Assembly (NCBI RefSeq): GCF_021130785.1 | Contig: NC_060209.1 | Location: 25,861,501-25,925,500 of the forward strand | Direction of reading: 5' to 3' | Source: Homalodisca vitripennis | Lineage: Eukaryota > Arthropoda > Insecta > Hemiptera > Cicadellidae | DNA: 64,000 nt | In this document: positions 10,195 to 24,414 of the stretch, piece by piece | Numbering within the stretch: position 1 is the stretch's first letter | Layout: each line of letters begins with the position of its first letter | Translations under genes and position numbers: made by a program | Notes under the pieces: model-generated | Seen by the model: only the letters and a program-made list of their open reading frames with translations | The model's database searches: none | What the model was told of the DNA's origin: nothing

Positions 10195-11690
10195 CAATAA
10201 CATATCACAACAAAAGCAATTTTGTAGCGTTTTCCAGGTAAAATTTAGTTCGGTTGTTTTAACAAAATAAATTATGTGTAATATTGAATGTAAAATATAC
10301 ATTTGATCCAAAGATATAAAAATATATATTTCTTCTCCGAAGAAAATTGACTAGAATGAGTAATTATTTCATTAAACAGTACTAGAATCGGTTAGCTAAA
10401 ATAATACCCAATACTGGCCCATTTCCCTATAATAGTCTGCAGGAAATGTACACTAATATATCAAAAGTTCCAACGTACTTTTAGGAGTGTTAATCGTGCT
10501 TACTTTCAATAAAATTTATAATTATTATAATATAACATAATTTTATAATTCGTTGCTCATAAGCTTTTTAACATAAAAATATAGCAAATTAACATGTATA
10601 ATGTCTTCAGACTTTGTTCTAGCAGTATTCAATCATTTAAATTTCTTATAACAACGACAAATATCTCAAGTTATTATGAATGATTTAATTTAATATCAAA
10701 TTTCAATATAAATTTTAAAATATATTAACCGAACATAGAAAATTACGGTTCTCAGTATAAATCAGCGTAAACTTTCCGCTGAATTTCCAAGTGTAGAAAT
10801 AACGTAATACTTACATTTGAAGGTTGCATTTTAAATTTATAAAATTGTGTTTGATTCTTAAGATGTTTTTCCATAGTAATTAGGTATATTTAGTCTTTCA
10901 ATAAAAACAAGATTGAGGGCCCAATTTCTTCTTGGTTTTATAGAAATAAATAACTTGTATAGAATTATTTATGTGATTTTTCAAAGCTTCATTTCAGTTG
11001 TCATTGCAATTTCATATTCTTGGAACAGACTTGAAATTATTTTTAATTAGAGTTTTCTTCCAGTTTGTTCTATTGATAGGGAGGTTTAATCAAACTTCTT
11101 GAAAGTTAAGAATTTGGACTCATCAATTGAACGTCACTTTATCCTCAATTACCAATACATCGATGTATAGATTTGATTATGGCCACTTACATTTGTAATC
11201 TCTATCGTCATTTATTTATATCGATCGTTTTTTTTATATTGTTATAACATTCTCTTTTCACAGTTCGATTTGGCTAACACAAGGAATATATGAAGTTCAA
11301 CTAAAGTAAGTAAAGTTGACAAATTGAATTTGAATTGAAAGTAAGGATGTGAATAACTTCCTCCCCGAACATACTGCGACAGGTACTGAGACACCTACAG
11401 TATTTCCAATGCCATTATGAATCTGAACCCGGTATATGTACAATTCCAATGCTAAATGATGGCTAGAAAGATGGTTACCAGGAAATATTGTAATAGTTTC
11501 TATTATGAGAATAACGACAAAGGGAATTCTCGGAAAGTATGGTCAATGCCCGATAATGTTTGAAATCATTGATTAATTTGACTGTAACAGAAATCTATAG
11601 GAAAAGCTTTTAATATTGCGTAGTGTTGGAAGAATCAATGCTACTTTTTAGTGATACACACATCTTTTAACCTACAAAGATTCTTTATGC
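10195..11690. other. AT-rich non-coding, nothing recognised
   Basis: No open frame of note, no recognisable protein remnant and no clear repeat partner elsewhere in the window. Confidence 0.5.
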
Positions 11691-12010
11691 TTAATCTAAA
11701 AATGGTGGGTTTCTACCATAGCTACGTTATTTAGAAAACTCGGTTGCTCCAACGTGATTAGAGATCGTATCTATCACATCGTAGTGCACTTAGATGTGTA
11801 CCTGATGAAAAAATGAAACTATTATTTCACCTATTTATAAGTATCTCCAATTTTTTTGTTTCGAGCTTCTTTGTCGTCGACTTTCTTTGGATCTCTTCAG
11901 ACGAACATAACTGCAGATTCCAGGAGTCAAGTCTGAGACAGCGTCAGATATCAGACGCTGCAATAAAAGGAAGGTGAACCGGAGCTAAACTCAAAATTCA
12001 ATTGAATTGA
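11690..12010 (+). repeat. dispersed repeat R2, copy 1
   Basis: About 320 bp that align to 33410-33770 in the same orientation. Shared blocks include GGTTGCTCC, GAGATCGTATC, ACATCGTAGTGCA, ATCTCTTCAGACG and GAAGGTGAAC near the right end. No coding capacity is visible. An old interspersed repeat of unknown class. Confidence 0.7.
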
Positions 12011-13259
12011 AAAATTATGACTGGGAAAATTATACCTTAAATTATTCAACATCCAACACAATATATAAAAAAATATGATACAATGCCACTGTATCAAACA
12101 ATATCTAACAACAAATATTGCAAAAAGATGACACTAATGTCGTGTCGAAGCAATTTAATAAAAACTAATAATACATTTCATTTTTTTACCTCTAAGTTGG
12201 CACTTGCTAGTCTGTCTTTTAAGATTTTAGAATGGCTAAATTGATAAAACGAATACTTTTACAAATTTTCACCTAACAGTGACCTAGTAGATAACACAAG
12301 ATTGTCACTAGATGAAATATTTGTGTAGAGAGGTAAGAGCAGCCATACCAGGAATTTGTGACTGAAAATATGCGTTTTATTACCAAAGTGATAAATTGGA
12401 ATTACACATTACGTAGCGTGGTGAAAAGGTTTGATTTCAAAGATTTCAGACGGTGCATTAAGCGGATGGTGAAATGGTGTATTTTAAAAATTAAAAGGTC
12501 AGGAAAAGATAACAAAGTAGAATACCAATTGCTCCAAACCTTGGCAAATAAAATTAAACTAAAAACAACAAACTCCTTTTCCACAAACACTCTGAGTGAT
12601 TTTTGCAGTTGCAAACTTTTCTCTTATTTTCTGACACTGATAACACAGGCTGATAAGAAGATTTAGCCGGTGGGGTGGGGGGACTTTCCTTTCAAGCTTA
12701 ACAAAGCGTTCAGTACAAATGTTTTTTTTCGTAAGCAATGTTAATAATTGAATTCCAATACATAGCTGTATGTATAAAACTAATTAAGCACTTTTTAGTT
12801 GAAGTTTGAATATCAAGCAGAGGTGTTACATTTGTAGAATAAGTTCAATTATAAGTTCATCGAATAAGGATTATCTAATAAAGATAGAAGAATTATAAAA
12901 GCAATAATAAGTACTTTACTAAATTGATTATGGATATACGACAGTTAAGTCTACATTTTGTATCTATGTACATGAGCAATTTCTTATATATTCATTGTTG
13001 TTTGTAAACAATAAAATTCATTTTTGTATACAACAAATATTTTTCGGAATTTATTTCTTAAAGTAGTCTCCCAGAAGAAGCCTTACCGATAACGTAAGTT
13101 TTTTGAGCCTTACCAATCTAGGGTTAATTGCAGGATATAACAAATCAAACAGGAGCCTCATTTTTTATCATTTTTTGTTATTTTTTATGCATTTTTACGT
13201 AAGAAATAATGTTATTTAGTTTTCTTGAATAGTTTTTAAGTCCAATCTTTTGTTTTCCA
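12011..13259. other. non-coding; overlapping short ORFs not credible
   Basis: ORFs of 102 codons (12358-12666, plus) and 70 codons (12402-12614, minus) overlap on opposite strands. Neither shows a motif or coding-like composition. A GGTGGGGTGGGG run lies at about 12671. I see no gene. Confidence 0.5.
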
Positions 13260-13660
13260 CGAGTTATGAACATTAAATGGCTATGGGACATAAACGCCGT
13301 TGAGTGAGAAACACGAGTGAGATCAGCTTCATTGCGCTGCGAGATGACAGAAAACGTTATTTACAATGAACTGTCGGGAGCATCAAGATAAACCACTTTA
13401 TTCCGCTATTAAATGTCGACTTTATATTGTTTATTTATAACGGTACTTTAAAGCTGCACGGGGTTAACTAATGAGCTCGGCTTCAGTAAAATTTCACTTG
13501 AGATGCAAAGCTGATAGTTTAACACTAATCTGGGTAAGTGATAGTTTAGTCAGTACAGTAGTTGTTTATTATTTGGTAGTAACAAACAAAACCAGTGTAG
13601 TTTATAATACCCAATATATATCGTTAAATATATGAATACTCATTTCACTTCCCTAAATAG
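13260..13660 (+). repeat. dispersed repeat R1, copy 1
   Basis: Contains the R1 core: ATCAAGATAAACCAC, then an ATTAAATGTCGACTTTAT block and TTTATAACGGTACTT at about 13380-13455. Related sequence lies at 31290-31580, 54080-54490 and 59760-60130, always on the plus strand. No coding capacity or terminal repeats seen. Confidence 0.75.
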
Positions 13661-14091
13661 CTTATCCCTAACTAGCGCCCCAGCTTCATCCAGCAAAGAT
13701 TTCGTTGTTGATTGACCCGCTCCATAGGTGCGGCGAATATGATATGAACGGACAGAATAACATTATCAACATTCAACATAACGTCATTTTAAGCACTCTT
13801 TCAATATTAGCCTAATTCTACAGCAGAAGACTAAATGTTTTACGTTATGATATCCTAAACCTTAAATTAAATAATAGGTAATATAGGTTATGAAATTAAA
13901 TATAGGTTATATATTATACATGTATATAAATCATTCAAACAGTCGCTTATAATATTTTATTTATATGGTGCAAGTTCGGCCGTATTGCATTAAAAATTAT
14001 TTGTGCTTGTTGAGCTTTAATAATTTGAACAGATTCACCGTGGATCTATTATTTCAAGAAGTAAAAAATTAAAATAAAAGTTTGATAGTTT

Positions 14092-14760
14092 ATGAACCAT
14101 CTCTTTCTCCCATTATATATCGCCTCTCTCAATTTTATCCTCTTTGATACTCAGAGGAGTCCACAGAACGAACGTACAAATGTTCCTTCTCGTAATATGA
14201 AGTTGTCCTTGAACATGGTAGTAATACGGGTGACATGTATTTATGGTACGACCGTTATCTGTTTGTTTCCAGAAAGACCCGACTACGCTCATTTTTGTGC
14301 AATAACCTCATCTGGCCGGAGGTGGCTTGCTGAGGCTGGACACTACCTCCACAATACCTTCATCTCCAACCATCTGGCGAAGCAGCAAAAAAAGAAGTTC
14401 ATGCTCTATAAACAAACCACATTTCTCAAAATTTCAATGCAATAATCTTTTCAAAGTTGGAAATTGCTCTAGGCTCGTACTTTTCACCATAATTTGTTGA
14501 CGCACAGTCAACATTAGTGAAAAAATGTGGTTTACTACTGGTATACATCTTGAGTGAGCTTTCCTTCTGCTCACAAGTCCAAAGTTTGAAGCGGTAAGCC
14601 TGGCTCTTCTTTCTTCTAGCCACTCATTTCTCTTTGCACTACTGTGGCTCACTCCAATGCCTTCATTTCATCTTCACTTTTTCTTCAGTTTTAAATCAAT
14701 CTTTATCATGTAGACTTCATGATCAATATCCCGGCTTTTGGCCCGTAATCCTTGTCATTT
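14092..14760 (-). pseudogene. decayed YqaJ-type viral-recombinase/exonuclease domain
   Basis: The minus strand carries the hallmarks of the YqaJ domain found in many insect nuclease-like genes, spread over several frames. In order: DYGPKAG (complement of about 14740); NEWLEERRARLTASNFG (about 14575-14630); a segment ending STNYGEKYEPRAISNFEK; ASPDG (about 14375); GDEGIVEV followed in another frame by CPASASHLRPDEVIAQK (about 14290-14360); and YYYHVQGQLHITRRN (about 14190-14225). The catalytic ASPDG aspartate is present, but the EVK lysine is lost at a frame break, and stops and frameshifts occur throughout. YqaJ proteins are lambda-exonuclease-like PD-(D/E)XK nucleases. The plus-strand ORF at 14092-14445 and the minus ORFs at 14426-14652 are parts or shadows of this relic. 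Family assignment is strong; origin (host gene or element cargo) is unknown. Confidence 0.8.
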
Positions 14761-17300
14761 GATGACGTGGACGCAGATAGCTGCAATTACCTTCGTACTT
14801 TCTGTTGTTTCATCTGTATATTAAAATCACAATCAGATTACATCTCAGACACATGAATTATTTCTCTTTCTTTTGGCATTCCGGTACAAAATATATTTTC
14901 GTATTATAAATTAGCCCTATCATGCGAGACATCTAATTTCAAATGTAATATAAAGTAAAGAGTAAATAGTAAAGTAACTTACCTTGGTTGATGTTTTATT
15001 TGGCAGATTGTTATTGATAATAATGTGGTGATGTCCTCCTGACGAGACCACGTTGTCATGAATCTTAAGTTGTCTAGATAAATGGCTAATACCATCGATA
15101 TTTTGTTTTAGGCGAATTCAACCGAGTCTCTGACTTTAATTTTGAATGCTTCCAGCATTCATGTTTTAGACTTCTAATATACTAATCTTCACTTTTTTCC
15201 GACTACGGCTGCAATGTCGAGCCAAGATGCTGACACTCGCGCTCGTGAGTCAACATCAACGTCAAGGGAAGTCAATTTTAAAGTTTTAATAATTATTAAG
15301 TTCGTTTGCAAAATTTTCAAAGAACATTAGAACAGCTCTGTTAATCCCACCTCCATGATATCATTTTTATAGTTCATTATCACTCTATTTGGCAACAACG
15401 TGGCAATACATTATTTTATTTTTTTACGAATAGAAGTGGTGCTTTTATGTTTATTTGCCACAATTAATAAGTAAACTTTGAAAATCGAGTATTCATTACT
15501 ACGACCTCAGCGGTATCCAAACCCATGTGTTTCGTCCATTCGGTACAAAGTGTTTTATTCTATTGGTCTGTCACCGAATACAACATTGAAGAACAGGTAT
15601 ACATCCTGCAACAGTACTAATTAAAAAAAAATCAGTATGTGACGACTACTGTTCAGGTTTCATAGGCACTATAAGTAAGTATGCCGTTTATCTAATGTGG
15701 TGTTCAAAGTAAGTATGTCGTTACTGTCATCACGTCTTCTATTTATATACACATATCAATCGTAATTTTTTTACAGTTTACCAGTTTGTATCATCTTCAA
15801 TATGCAGTGGATTAAAGTTAGATTGGAATATTTTCTTAGGCATTTTCTTTAGGAACTTTGCGTTGATGTGAAAGAAGTGCTCTAGTATGGAGAACCATGT
15901 TTTGTTTTTTGTGTGCCTTTATATAAATGTGTGGGTTAAGTGAATGTATAGCATTTTTCGTTCAAATTATATGAATTCTTTCTTATAAACTAGCTTTAAT
16001 TCTTACAAAGCCACTATTACTTCAGTTTATACTTAGCCACCGATATAATTCCACTTATAGAACACATTTGAATGCACAAACTTACTCGTATATTATGTAA
16101 TCGGTATAATCCTGAAACCCAAAAGAACGTTTTACATTATAAATAATTATTACCCGGCCAGTATAATAGATCTCGACGAGCCACAAGAGAGTAACCAGGA
16201 ATGCTCCTGAGGTCAGTGAGATACGGTTGCTGGTTGGCCAATATGTTTCCAATAATAGCATAAGGCCGGCTATACAGCAAGTTTTTAAAACAGAGGGTAT
16301 TATTCAGAATACAATATGTTACTTATTTGAAAATAAATTAATGCTACTGAGATAATCTTTATTTTATTAATCTTCGTGTAAATAACTAAACATTGCTTAT
16401 GTTTATCTGGAAGTGTTGGACTTAGGTTTATTTTGAAGTGTACAAGAATTGGAAATGAACCGATTCTGCTAAATCAATACATTTAGCAGCTCTGCAAAAT
16501 CTACCGAACCCTATCACTCGTTGGGTTAGAAAAATGTCATTTTCGTCTGTCTATTTGTCTGTTCTCACGCTAAAATTCGAAAGTAAACAGATCTATAGAG
16601 GTCACATTGTGCATGAAAATGTATCTTTTGTGACTAATATTGAGGTTTATTAAGTTGTATGAAACACCATGTGATTTGGGTGAGCGTTAAGAAAATTTTT
16701 ACATTGGTCTTATGGGTAAATATTATTGCACCGAGAAAAATTTAATAAATAAATTTTTAAACAACCTCGACACATCCATAAGTCATTCAAACAATCATGT
16801 GACATACGAGTATTAACACATGTAGCCTAAATATCCTGGCATAATTGTATAGGGACTTGGCGTGTAGACTTATTTTTGAACACTGATATGGTCCCATAAT
16901 TCATTAAAAAAATTGTATTGCAGAACTGCATGTTTCAAGATTTCATAAGAAGATTTAAAATTTTATATGAAACGTAATTTATATAAGTATGAGTTCTATC
17001 ATTTTGTGCCAAATTTTTCTTTGTGTGAAATTCTGCATGTCTATCTGTCCGCATAACGTTTCTAGAATAGAATTATCAATATATTTTAAATTTTAAAATT
17101 TAAAATTGTGAAATTTAATTTTACAGAAGCCTTTAAGACACGTGGTGTTAAAATAAGACACTTGTACCTTAGATATTATAGACTGTACGTTTGTAAAGTC
17201 AACATATTGGTAACGTCCAATATTTGTAAGGCGTAGTTTTGTTGTGTGCGTAGTTTTGTTTTGTCTTTTACTCCAATTACTCTCGGATTAGGCCCTCAGT
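14761..17300. other. non-coding; one possible minus-strand exon near 15.0-15.1 kb
   Basis: Mostly AT-rich with no recognisable gene. On the minus strand a short open stretch (about 15110 to 14994) ends in AG followed by GTAAGT, a consensus splice donor, just upstream of the YqaJ relic. I could not tie it to a protein. About 16500-16760 and 16980-17080 resemble decayed interspersed repeats, but no partner is clear in this window. Confidence 0.35.
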
Positions 17301-17545
17301 GGCAATATGTAAATTAAACGATTGGTAGTTGTTAGCTGACGTAGTCTTGACCGTCTCGCGACCGCAGCGCGTGGCGGGCCTCTTTTGGAAGCGATCAGCT
17401 GTTTACTGTTTACTGTTCGAGGTTCTTGTAGCTGTTATCCCTGTTAAAACTTGCTCGGTGTGTAAAGAGCGTCCGGGCGGCAGTCTGAGTTTGAACCTTG
17501 AGTGCGACTGAAGCCTGCTCTTGTTACCCCTTTCTAGCTAGCAGC
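17230..17545 (+). promoter_or_regulatory. CpG-rich patch, possible promoter or 5' exon
   Basis: About 250-300 bp of distinctly higher GC with many CpGs (TCGCGACCGCAGCGCG and GCGTCCGGGCGG) in otherwise strongly AT-rich DNA. A CTCAGTGG at about 17296-17303 contains TCAGT, an arthropod initiator-like string. The 60-codon ORF at 17329-17511 has no recognisable motif. It could be a host-gene promoter with a non-coding first exon, or a fragment of a GC-rich element. Strand is a guess. Confidence 0.25.
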
Positions 17546-20170
17546 TTGACCGTACTGAACTTCACCGAATTAGTAATTTGCTGGATAATATTATTGATTT
17601 GTATATTGCGTCTTACTTTTGAATACTTGTAAATGCCCCAATATTTCATGTAAATTAGTTCAAAATGTTATATTGTGACCTTTTATAAAATCTGCTCTAA
17701 TTCGCGTAAGATTGCCGTAGTTTTATGCTAATTTATCGGTATTTACATTCAAGAAATGAGTTCAGTTAATTCAGAGAGAATACAGTCAAATTAAGAAATA
17801 ACTTAATAACTCTAATAAGATGATCAATATACTACACTGAAGCCAAAACAATATATTGAAGCACCACTCTATTAAGTTGAGAAAATCAGAAATTTATTTA
17901 GAACCATAAGAAACTGTTGAAAGTGTTTATTTAAATATTTTGATTTTTGGTCCTTAATTGAGAAGTGTTATTTGTTTAATAAAGTCCTTTATTTTCTACA
18001 AGTGTATTTTTATTTGAATTAATTGGCAAGTAATAAGTTCCACGTATCCTGAAATATTATATTTTATCTGAGCTTTTGTGTATAAGAAAATTTGTTTCGT
18101 ATATTGAAATGTCCCAAATTTAATTAATGAGTACTTAATAATTTTACACTCGTGGAAAATGTATTCCCTTAAAATTGTTAAACCTTCTAAGATTAGAACA
18201 AGAAATCATATTTACAGTACAGAAAATCAGAGTAGAAATACAGAATGTTAAAGAGTTTGTTACACTGTTAAATCTCCCTAACCAAAGGCAGCTGTCATCA
18301 GAAACCTTTGTGACGTGCAGAGAGAATTCAAAAATACCGTTCTACAATAACATCAAACACTGTGCATAAAATGAAGTAAACATTCCTGCCACCTTTGTAG
18401 TGGAAATTCTAATTCCGACATGTTTCCAGCTTTTGTTTTATTTACATAATAATATTGTACATCAATCAAATAAAAAGGTCAATGAGTTTTTTATCATATA
18501 AATCTTTTTAGAATGACCCCGTCTCACAACATAAAATTTAAAAACAAAACTGAAGAATCAAAGTAGCCCTTTGGGGAATTTAAATATTTTGAGATGAATT
18601 TTTTAATACAATTATAATTTCCAAAATCATATTTTTACTGCAATAAGGCAGAATAAGTTTACCAGTTATATTGACTAAATGTTTTTAAGAGGTGTTCCTT
18701 TTTATTTATCTGCCCATTTATTACAAGATAATTATTACTAGCATTAAATATCACTAATATTTTATGTGAATGAGTTTACCAAGTTCCGTTCTGTCTAATG
18801 ATATATGCTACTCGTTTAGGTTAATTACTGTAATATAGTGCAATAACTCACAGTAAGGTTTCTCTGTTCACGTGAAAATATTTTATCACTGAAACTGAAA
18901 TTCTAGCAACAAAGTACGCAATGACCAGAAGTAGTACCAATGAAATAATCACTATTTAAAGAAGGATTGATCTAAGCAAATAGCACATTGTTTAGTTTGT
19001 TTTACAATTCCAACACTAATGCACCTATTTCAGCGGTTAACGAGCTTTTTGTACCTGCTGTTAAGAGGACTTAATTTTTGTGTCAGAGCCGAAACGATGC
19101 CTCTTTTTTCATTCCCCTAATTTTGAAACTTGATTCTACTTAACGACACCATCAGCGTACCCTGGCAGTCCTTTTATTATGAAACATGGCTGTAAACATG
19201 AGTAAAAATATATTATATAATTTTAATATTTTAAAGACACCTAAAACTATAGTACTAAACATTCAAAATTAATGTAAACAATACATTTTGGATAAAACTG
19301 ACTGTAAAGAATACAAATGAATATAATCGGTTGTAGGAAAACATGGTTTTATTTATTTACATATATGTAGTTGTGTTTTAAAATCGATGTGAATCTATCT
19401 ACTGTTTTCTAAATATAATGTTCCTTTTTCAATTTAATTAACGTAATTTCAATTATAAGAATTGTGAACTTTCATAATGTTGAGGAATGTATAAGTGATG
19501 ATCCATTACAACTCAGTGAGATTTAGTAGAATTAAATTTTCCAACGTCTCTTTAAAACATTTCTAAAGTTTAGTAGGCTTAAAATGAATGCAATAACTTC
19601 CACCGTATAACTTTTATGAACGTTTATGAAAGCTACCTATCTTTAAATAAATTCATATTCATACTGATATTCCCATTTTAATATACGATGTAGAAATCAG
19701 CTTAAAAAGTGACTTACGTAAATACACAAATAAAATGCAAAATAACAGTCTGGCCGTATTGAATCTGATAACTCGTACCGCATAGCCAATGGATTTAACT
19801 TTTAAAAATTGTAAAATTAAATTATTTAGAACTGTACATTATATCAATTGATGGCTCTCCTCAGCTTAAAACAACATTCTAAAACGTTTAAATAACACTC
19901 GGATGATTCAGACGCGTCATTTTAAATTAGCAAGAGCTGCTGCCGAGTACAAATTACTTTTGATAAAAAGCTTCTCTTAGATTCTCCCAAGCGCCTGTTC
20001 GCGAATATAAAAGAAAGAGCCTTTATCACGAGAACACCATTTCCTAAAGTATACTTATAAATTTCCTTTCTCTGTTATTCCTTAGAAATGATTATAGGAC
20101 AGAGAGAAAAATTCTAAAATGTTCATTTCATATAACGAAATAAGAGCTAATAATTCATATTTATATTCTT
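17546..20170. other. AT-rich non-coding
   Basis: Nothing recognised. The small ORF at 18175-18369 has no motif and no coding-like composition. Confidence 0.5.
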
Positions 20171-21454
<1,284 letters not shown>

Positions 21455-21880
21455 ACTACTAGAAGAGCGGGTAAAATGGCATAGCCTGTTTTCGCGATAC
21501 CATGAGAACGCACTAGCCTATTAGTCTAGGTGGCTAGAGTAAATTTGCATAGTAGGAGCAAATGTAGCTTTTGGCCTCTGCATTTTCGTGAGTCTTCTAG
21601 TTGACGTTGAAAGAAATTAAGGTTGTTTTATGGAGAGAAAAACTTATTTGCAAATTGTAAAAAAATCCGTTAGTGGGGTTTTGCAGAGACATTAAAACTA
21701 GAAGTTATAATCAATTTAACAGGCGTCTGTTATAATTAAACACATGGGAATGACACGAACATAAATAGTCAGTCAGTAGCTATTCATTTGTAAATGATGT
21801 TTTAGCTTTCCGCCGGAGTGCATTCCATCAAAAAACATATGTAAGTGTGGAAACAGCTGACTCCATTACTTCTATAACCA
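21455..21880 (+). repeat. dispersed repeat R3, copy 1
   Basis: About 420 bp that align to the reverse complement of 29930-30347. Shared strings include GATACCATGAGAA, TAGCCTATTAGTCTAG, CTAGTTGACGTTGA (near match), AATCAATTTAAC versus AACCAATTTAAC, and CAGTCAG. There is no coding capacity. An old interspersed element present as an inverted pair 8.5 kb apart. Confidence 0.75.
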
Positions 21881-22399
21881 ACCTAGCACTTATTATTAGT
21901 CCAAGAGCAGAGAACCACTTGGCATTATGTGAGCACATCATGGATTTTTCTTGAAAGCGATAGAGAAATTTCGACTAAGAATAACGCTATTTTTGGTGGA
22001 GGTCGAACTGGAAGGATGTCAAAAGAATTAAAATAGAAAATGATTTGATTTGAATTGTTTTAAACCATAATTTTCTTACTTTCACATACTTAAAACCAAC
22101 AATCAGACTCTTAAATAAATATTTAATCAGCGACAGCTAACAATAGCTATGACCTTATATGACATAGGAAGATCTGATTTGCTTTAGACCCTTAAAGCGG
22201 TGATTTTAGTCTCTACCTAGTTATCTGAAGATGAACTATTATTTATGTGACTAGCAACGGTGTTAAGTGTCTCAAGCTATACAAATATAATCCGAATAAA
22301 CTATAGTTTTATTTTATTATTTACATTTCAACCTCCACCAAATTTAGCGTTAGCGTGGCTGACGATCAGTGTACTTCTAAGAAAAAATTGTATCTATTT

Positions 22400-22456
22400 A
22401 TAGAAAAATGCTGTAGGCTATGCTTATAAAATGCAAATAGGCTCTCGGCCTCTAGA
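22400..22456 (-). repeat. R3 fragment
   Basis: GCTTATAAAATGCAAATAGG and GCTCTCGGCCTCTAGA match 30236-30272 in the same orientation, that is, the R3 end on the minus strand. It lies directly upstream of the tRNA-like fragment. Confidence 0.5.
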
Positions 22457-22459
22457 TTA

Positions 22460-22530
22460 TGTATATATGTGTAATGGTAGCACATTCACCTGGCATGTGA
22501 GAGATCCGGGTTCGACTCCCCCTTTTTGTG
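22460..22530 (+). repeat. tRNA-derived fragment, probable SINE head
   Basis: An A-box-like TAATGGTAGCACA, an anticodon arm TTCAC/GTGAG around loop CTGGCAT (anticodon GGC if read as a tRNA) and a clean B-box GGTTCGACTCC (22509-22519). The acceptor and T stems do not pair properly, so it is not a functional tRNA. An AT microsatellite begins about 35 bp downstream, consistent with a short SINE tail. Confidence 0.55.
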
Positions 22531-22561
22531 GCAAGTACTTTTTGTGATTCAATGTTTATTG

Positions 22562-22564
<3 letters not shown>

Positions 22565-22615
<51 letters not shown>
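22565..22615. repeat. (AT)n microsatellite
   Basis: About 50 bp of pure AT dinucleotides following the tRNA-like fragment. Confidence 0.97.
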
Positions 22616-22617
<2 letters not shown>

Positions 22618-22829
22618 CACATTCCTTTATAAATGGCTTCATATAAAGTTTGATTCGGCATGATGTGTTTGTTCCTCCACCTTTGTTTTGCCGCGTACGG
22701 GAACACTAACACGACTCACTGACAGTGTTGTCGAGTTTTTGTTATCGTTCTTTGTTTGAGTTACCACCACCATTATGGTATGTTTTGTAAAACAACAAAC
22801 ACATTGTTCTATTGTTTTGAGAGACACAT

Positions 22830-24402
22830 GCTGTGAAAATTACAGAATTTGTTGTATTCTTCCATTCAAGCAAAGAGAAGTATTTTAATTCAACCTTAAT
22901 ACAACATAAATATTAAAGTTACAACATTTTCAGTCATGTTGCGAAACAATCCGAAATGGTGAAATGTATATCAATCAAAGTAGTTCCAGAAGTTAGACTT
23001 GAATTACAAAGAGATATTTTGAGAGTAATTTAACTTAATTAAATTTTAACATCGAGATTGGGATTGGATGAATACTTCTGCTAATTTACAAAAATATAAC
23101 TACAGCAAGTATTATATCAGTTTTTGAAAATATCTTTTGTTGGTTTACGTCTATCACAGTATGCATACAATATACTTTATTTATTGGCTGAGCGTTAGCA
23201 AAGTCTTATTACATTGAGTGTTGGGATAACAAAAGTTATCTTCTGTCTGCTTTCCGCAGAATCACAAGAAAGAAAAATATTTTATGTTTTATATATGAGA
23301 GATAATTTTTCTCCTTATGATTTGGCTGAGCACTACCGAACATTATAATCCACAATCCTTCCATTGTCAAAAATAAACTTCAAACAAAGAATTATAATCC
23401 AGTTGATATCTCGAAAACATATTATTAAAAGTGATTTTAATATGTTAGCAATGTATACTGTGTTATACTGCATACTGTATTATCAGTGTATACTGTACTG
23501 TGTTATTAAACTTCATTTCCACATAGAAAATATTAAGTTCAATAATATTGCAACTTCTTCCAGAGGATTAAGTTGAGCGTTAGCAAAGCCTAACTGCTTC
23601 TATGATATACCGAGAATATATATTGATTGACCAATAGAAAAAAATGTTGCATGAAACTTCTTTTTCTACGTTATTAATCTCTTCCTATCTTAAATTCAGT
23701 GATATAGCAAATTACTCCTTGAGATTGTGATTTGATTGAAATGAAGCGAAATCTGTCACTTCAAAAGTCTGTATTTCAAAATCTAAATTAGCTATAAATA
23801 TGAAATTTTGAATTTATTTTTAACCATACACAGACTATATCGATATTTTATGATGGTACATGTCTCTCAATGAGATATCCCTAGTTCTATAATCAGCGAA
23901 GCATGTTATGGGAGTTCTATTCTGGCGTATTCCTATTTTATTATATATGAATTACAACGTTAGATTGACAAACTATGTATATACCGTACCTAAAGTTACG
24001 TGTGAAGTAACATATTTTCTATTCATACCTACATCAATTTTGACTACACATGTATAGAATTTGTTATCGATTAACATGACACTATGTAGACACAAATAAT
24101 GCGAGTGATATCATAAAATTTATGGGGTTTGTTTGATTAATAAAAATCGAAAAAACGACAACCTCATTTTGGTACATTTTAATAAGGCTGTGATAATATT
24201 TAATTACTTGTCGCTACTGCTTTTCGATGCGTGTCGTGTCAAGTTAATGTAAGGCTAAATTAATAGGTACGCTTCCTGATGAGATCTAAGGTATTAATGA
24301 CCCAAAAAAATTTAAATTTTGACTAAAACGCTTCCTGGTGTCAAGGGAGTTCTGCTAAGTTGATGAATTTGAGATGGGCTGCTGGGAGAGTCTTTATTAA
24401 CA
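22830..24402. other. AT-rich non-coding with a small repeat fragment
   Basis: No gene. About 23325-23400 (GAGCACT...TTGTCAAAAATAAACTTC) aligns with the segments at 44290-44370 and 48640-48715, which there follow hammerhead-like tails (repeat R10). GGCTGAGCGTTAGCAAAG and TTGAGCGTTAGCAAAG recur at about 23187 and 23572. Confidence 0.45.
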
Positions 24403-24414
24403 ATTAAAAATAAT
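24403..24414 (+). repeat. left 12-bp target-site duplication of PLE-2
   Basis: ATTAAAAATAAT, repeated exactly at 27774-27785. Each copy abuts the point where PLE-2 similarity ends. Confidence 0.7.

Noticed and set aside
12358..12666. 102-codon plus ORF overlapping a 70-codon minus ORF
   Set aside because: No motif, no coding-like composition, and both strands are open by chance.
22460..22530. Functional tRNA-Ala gene
   Set aside because: Acceptor and T-stem pairing is lost, and only the B-box and anticodon arm resemble a tRNA.
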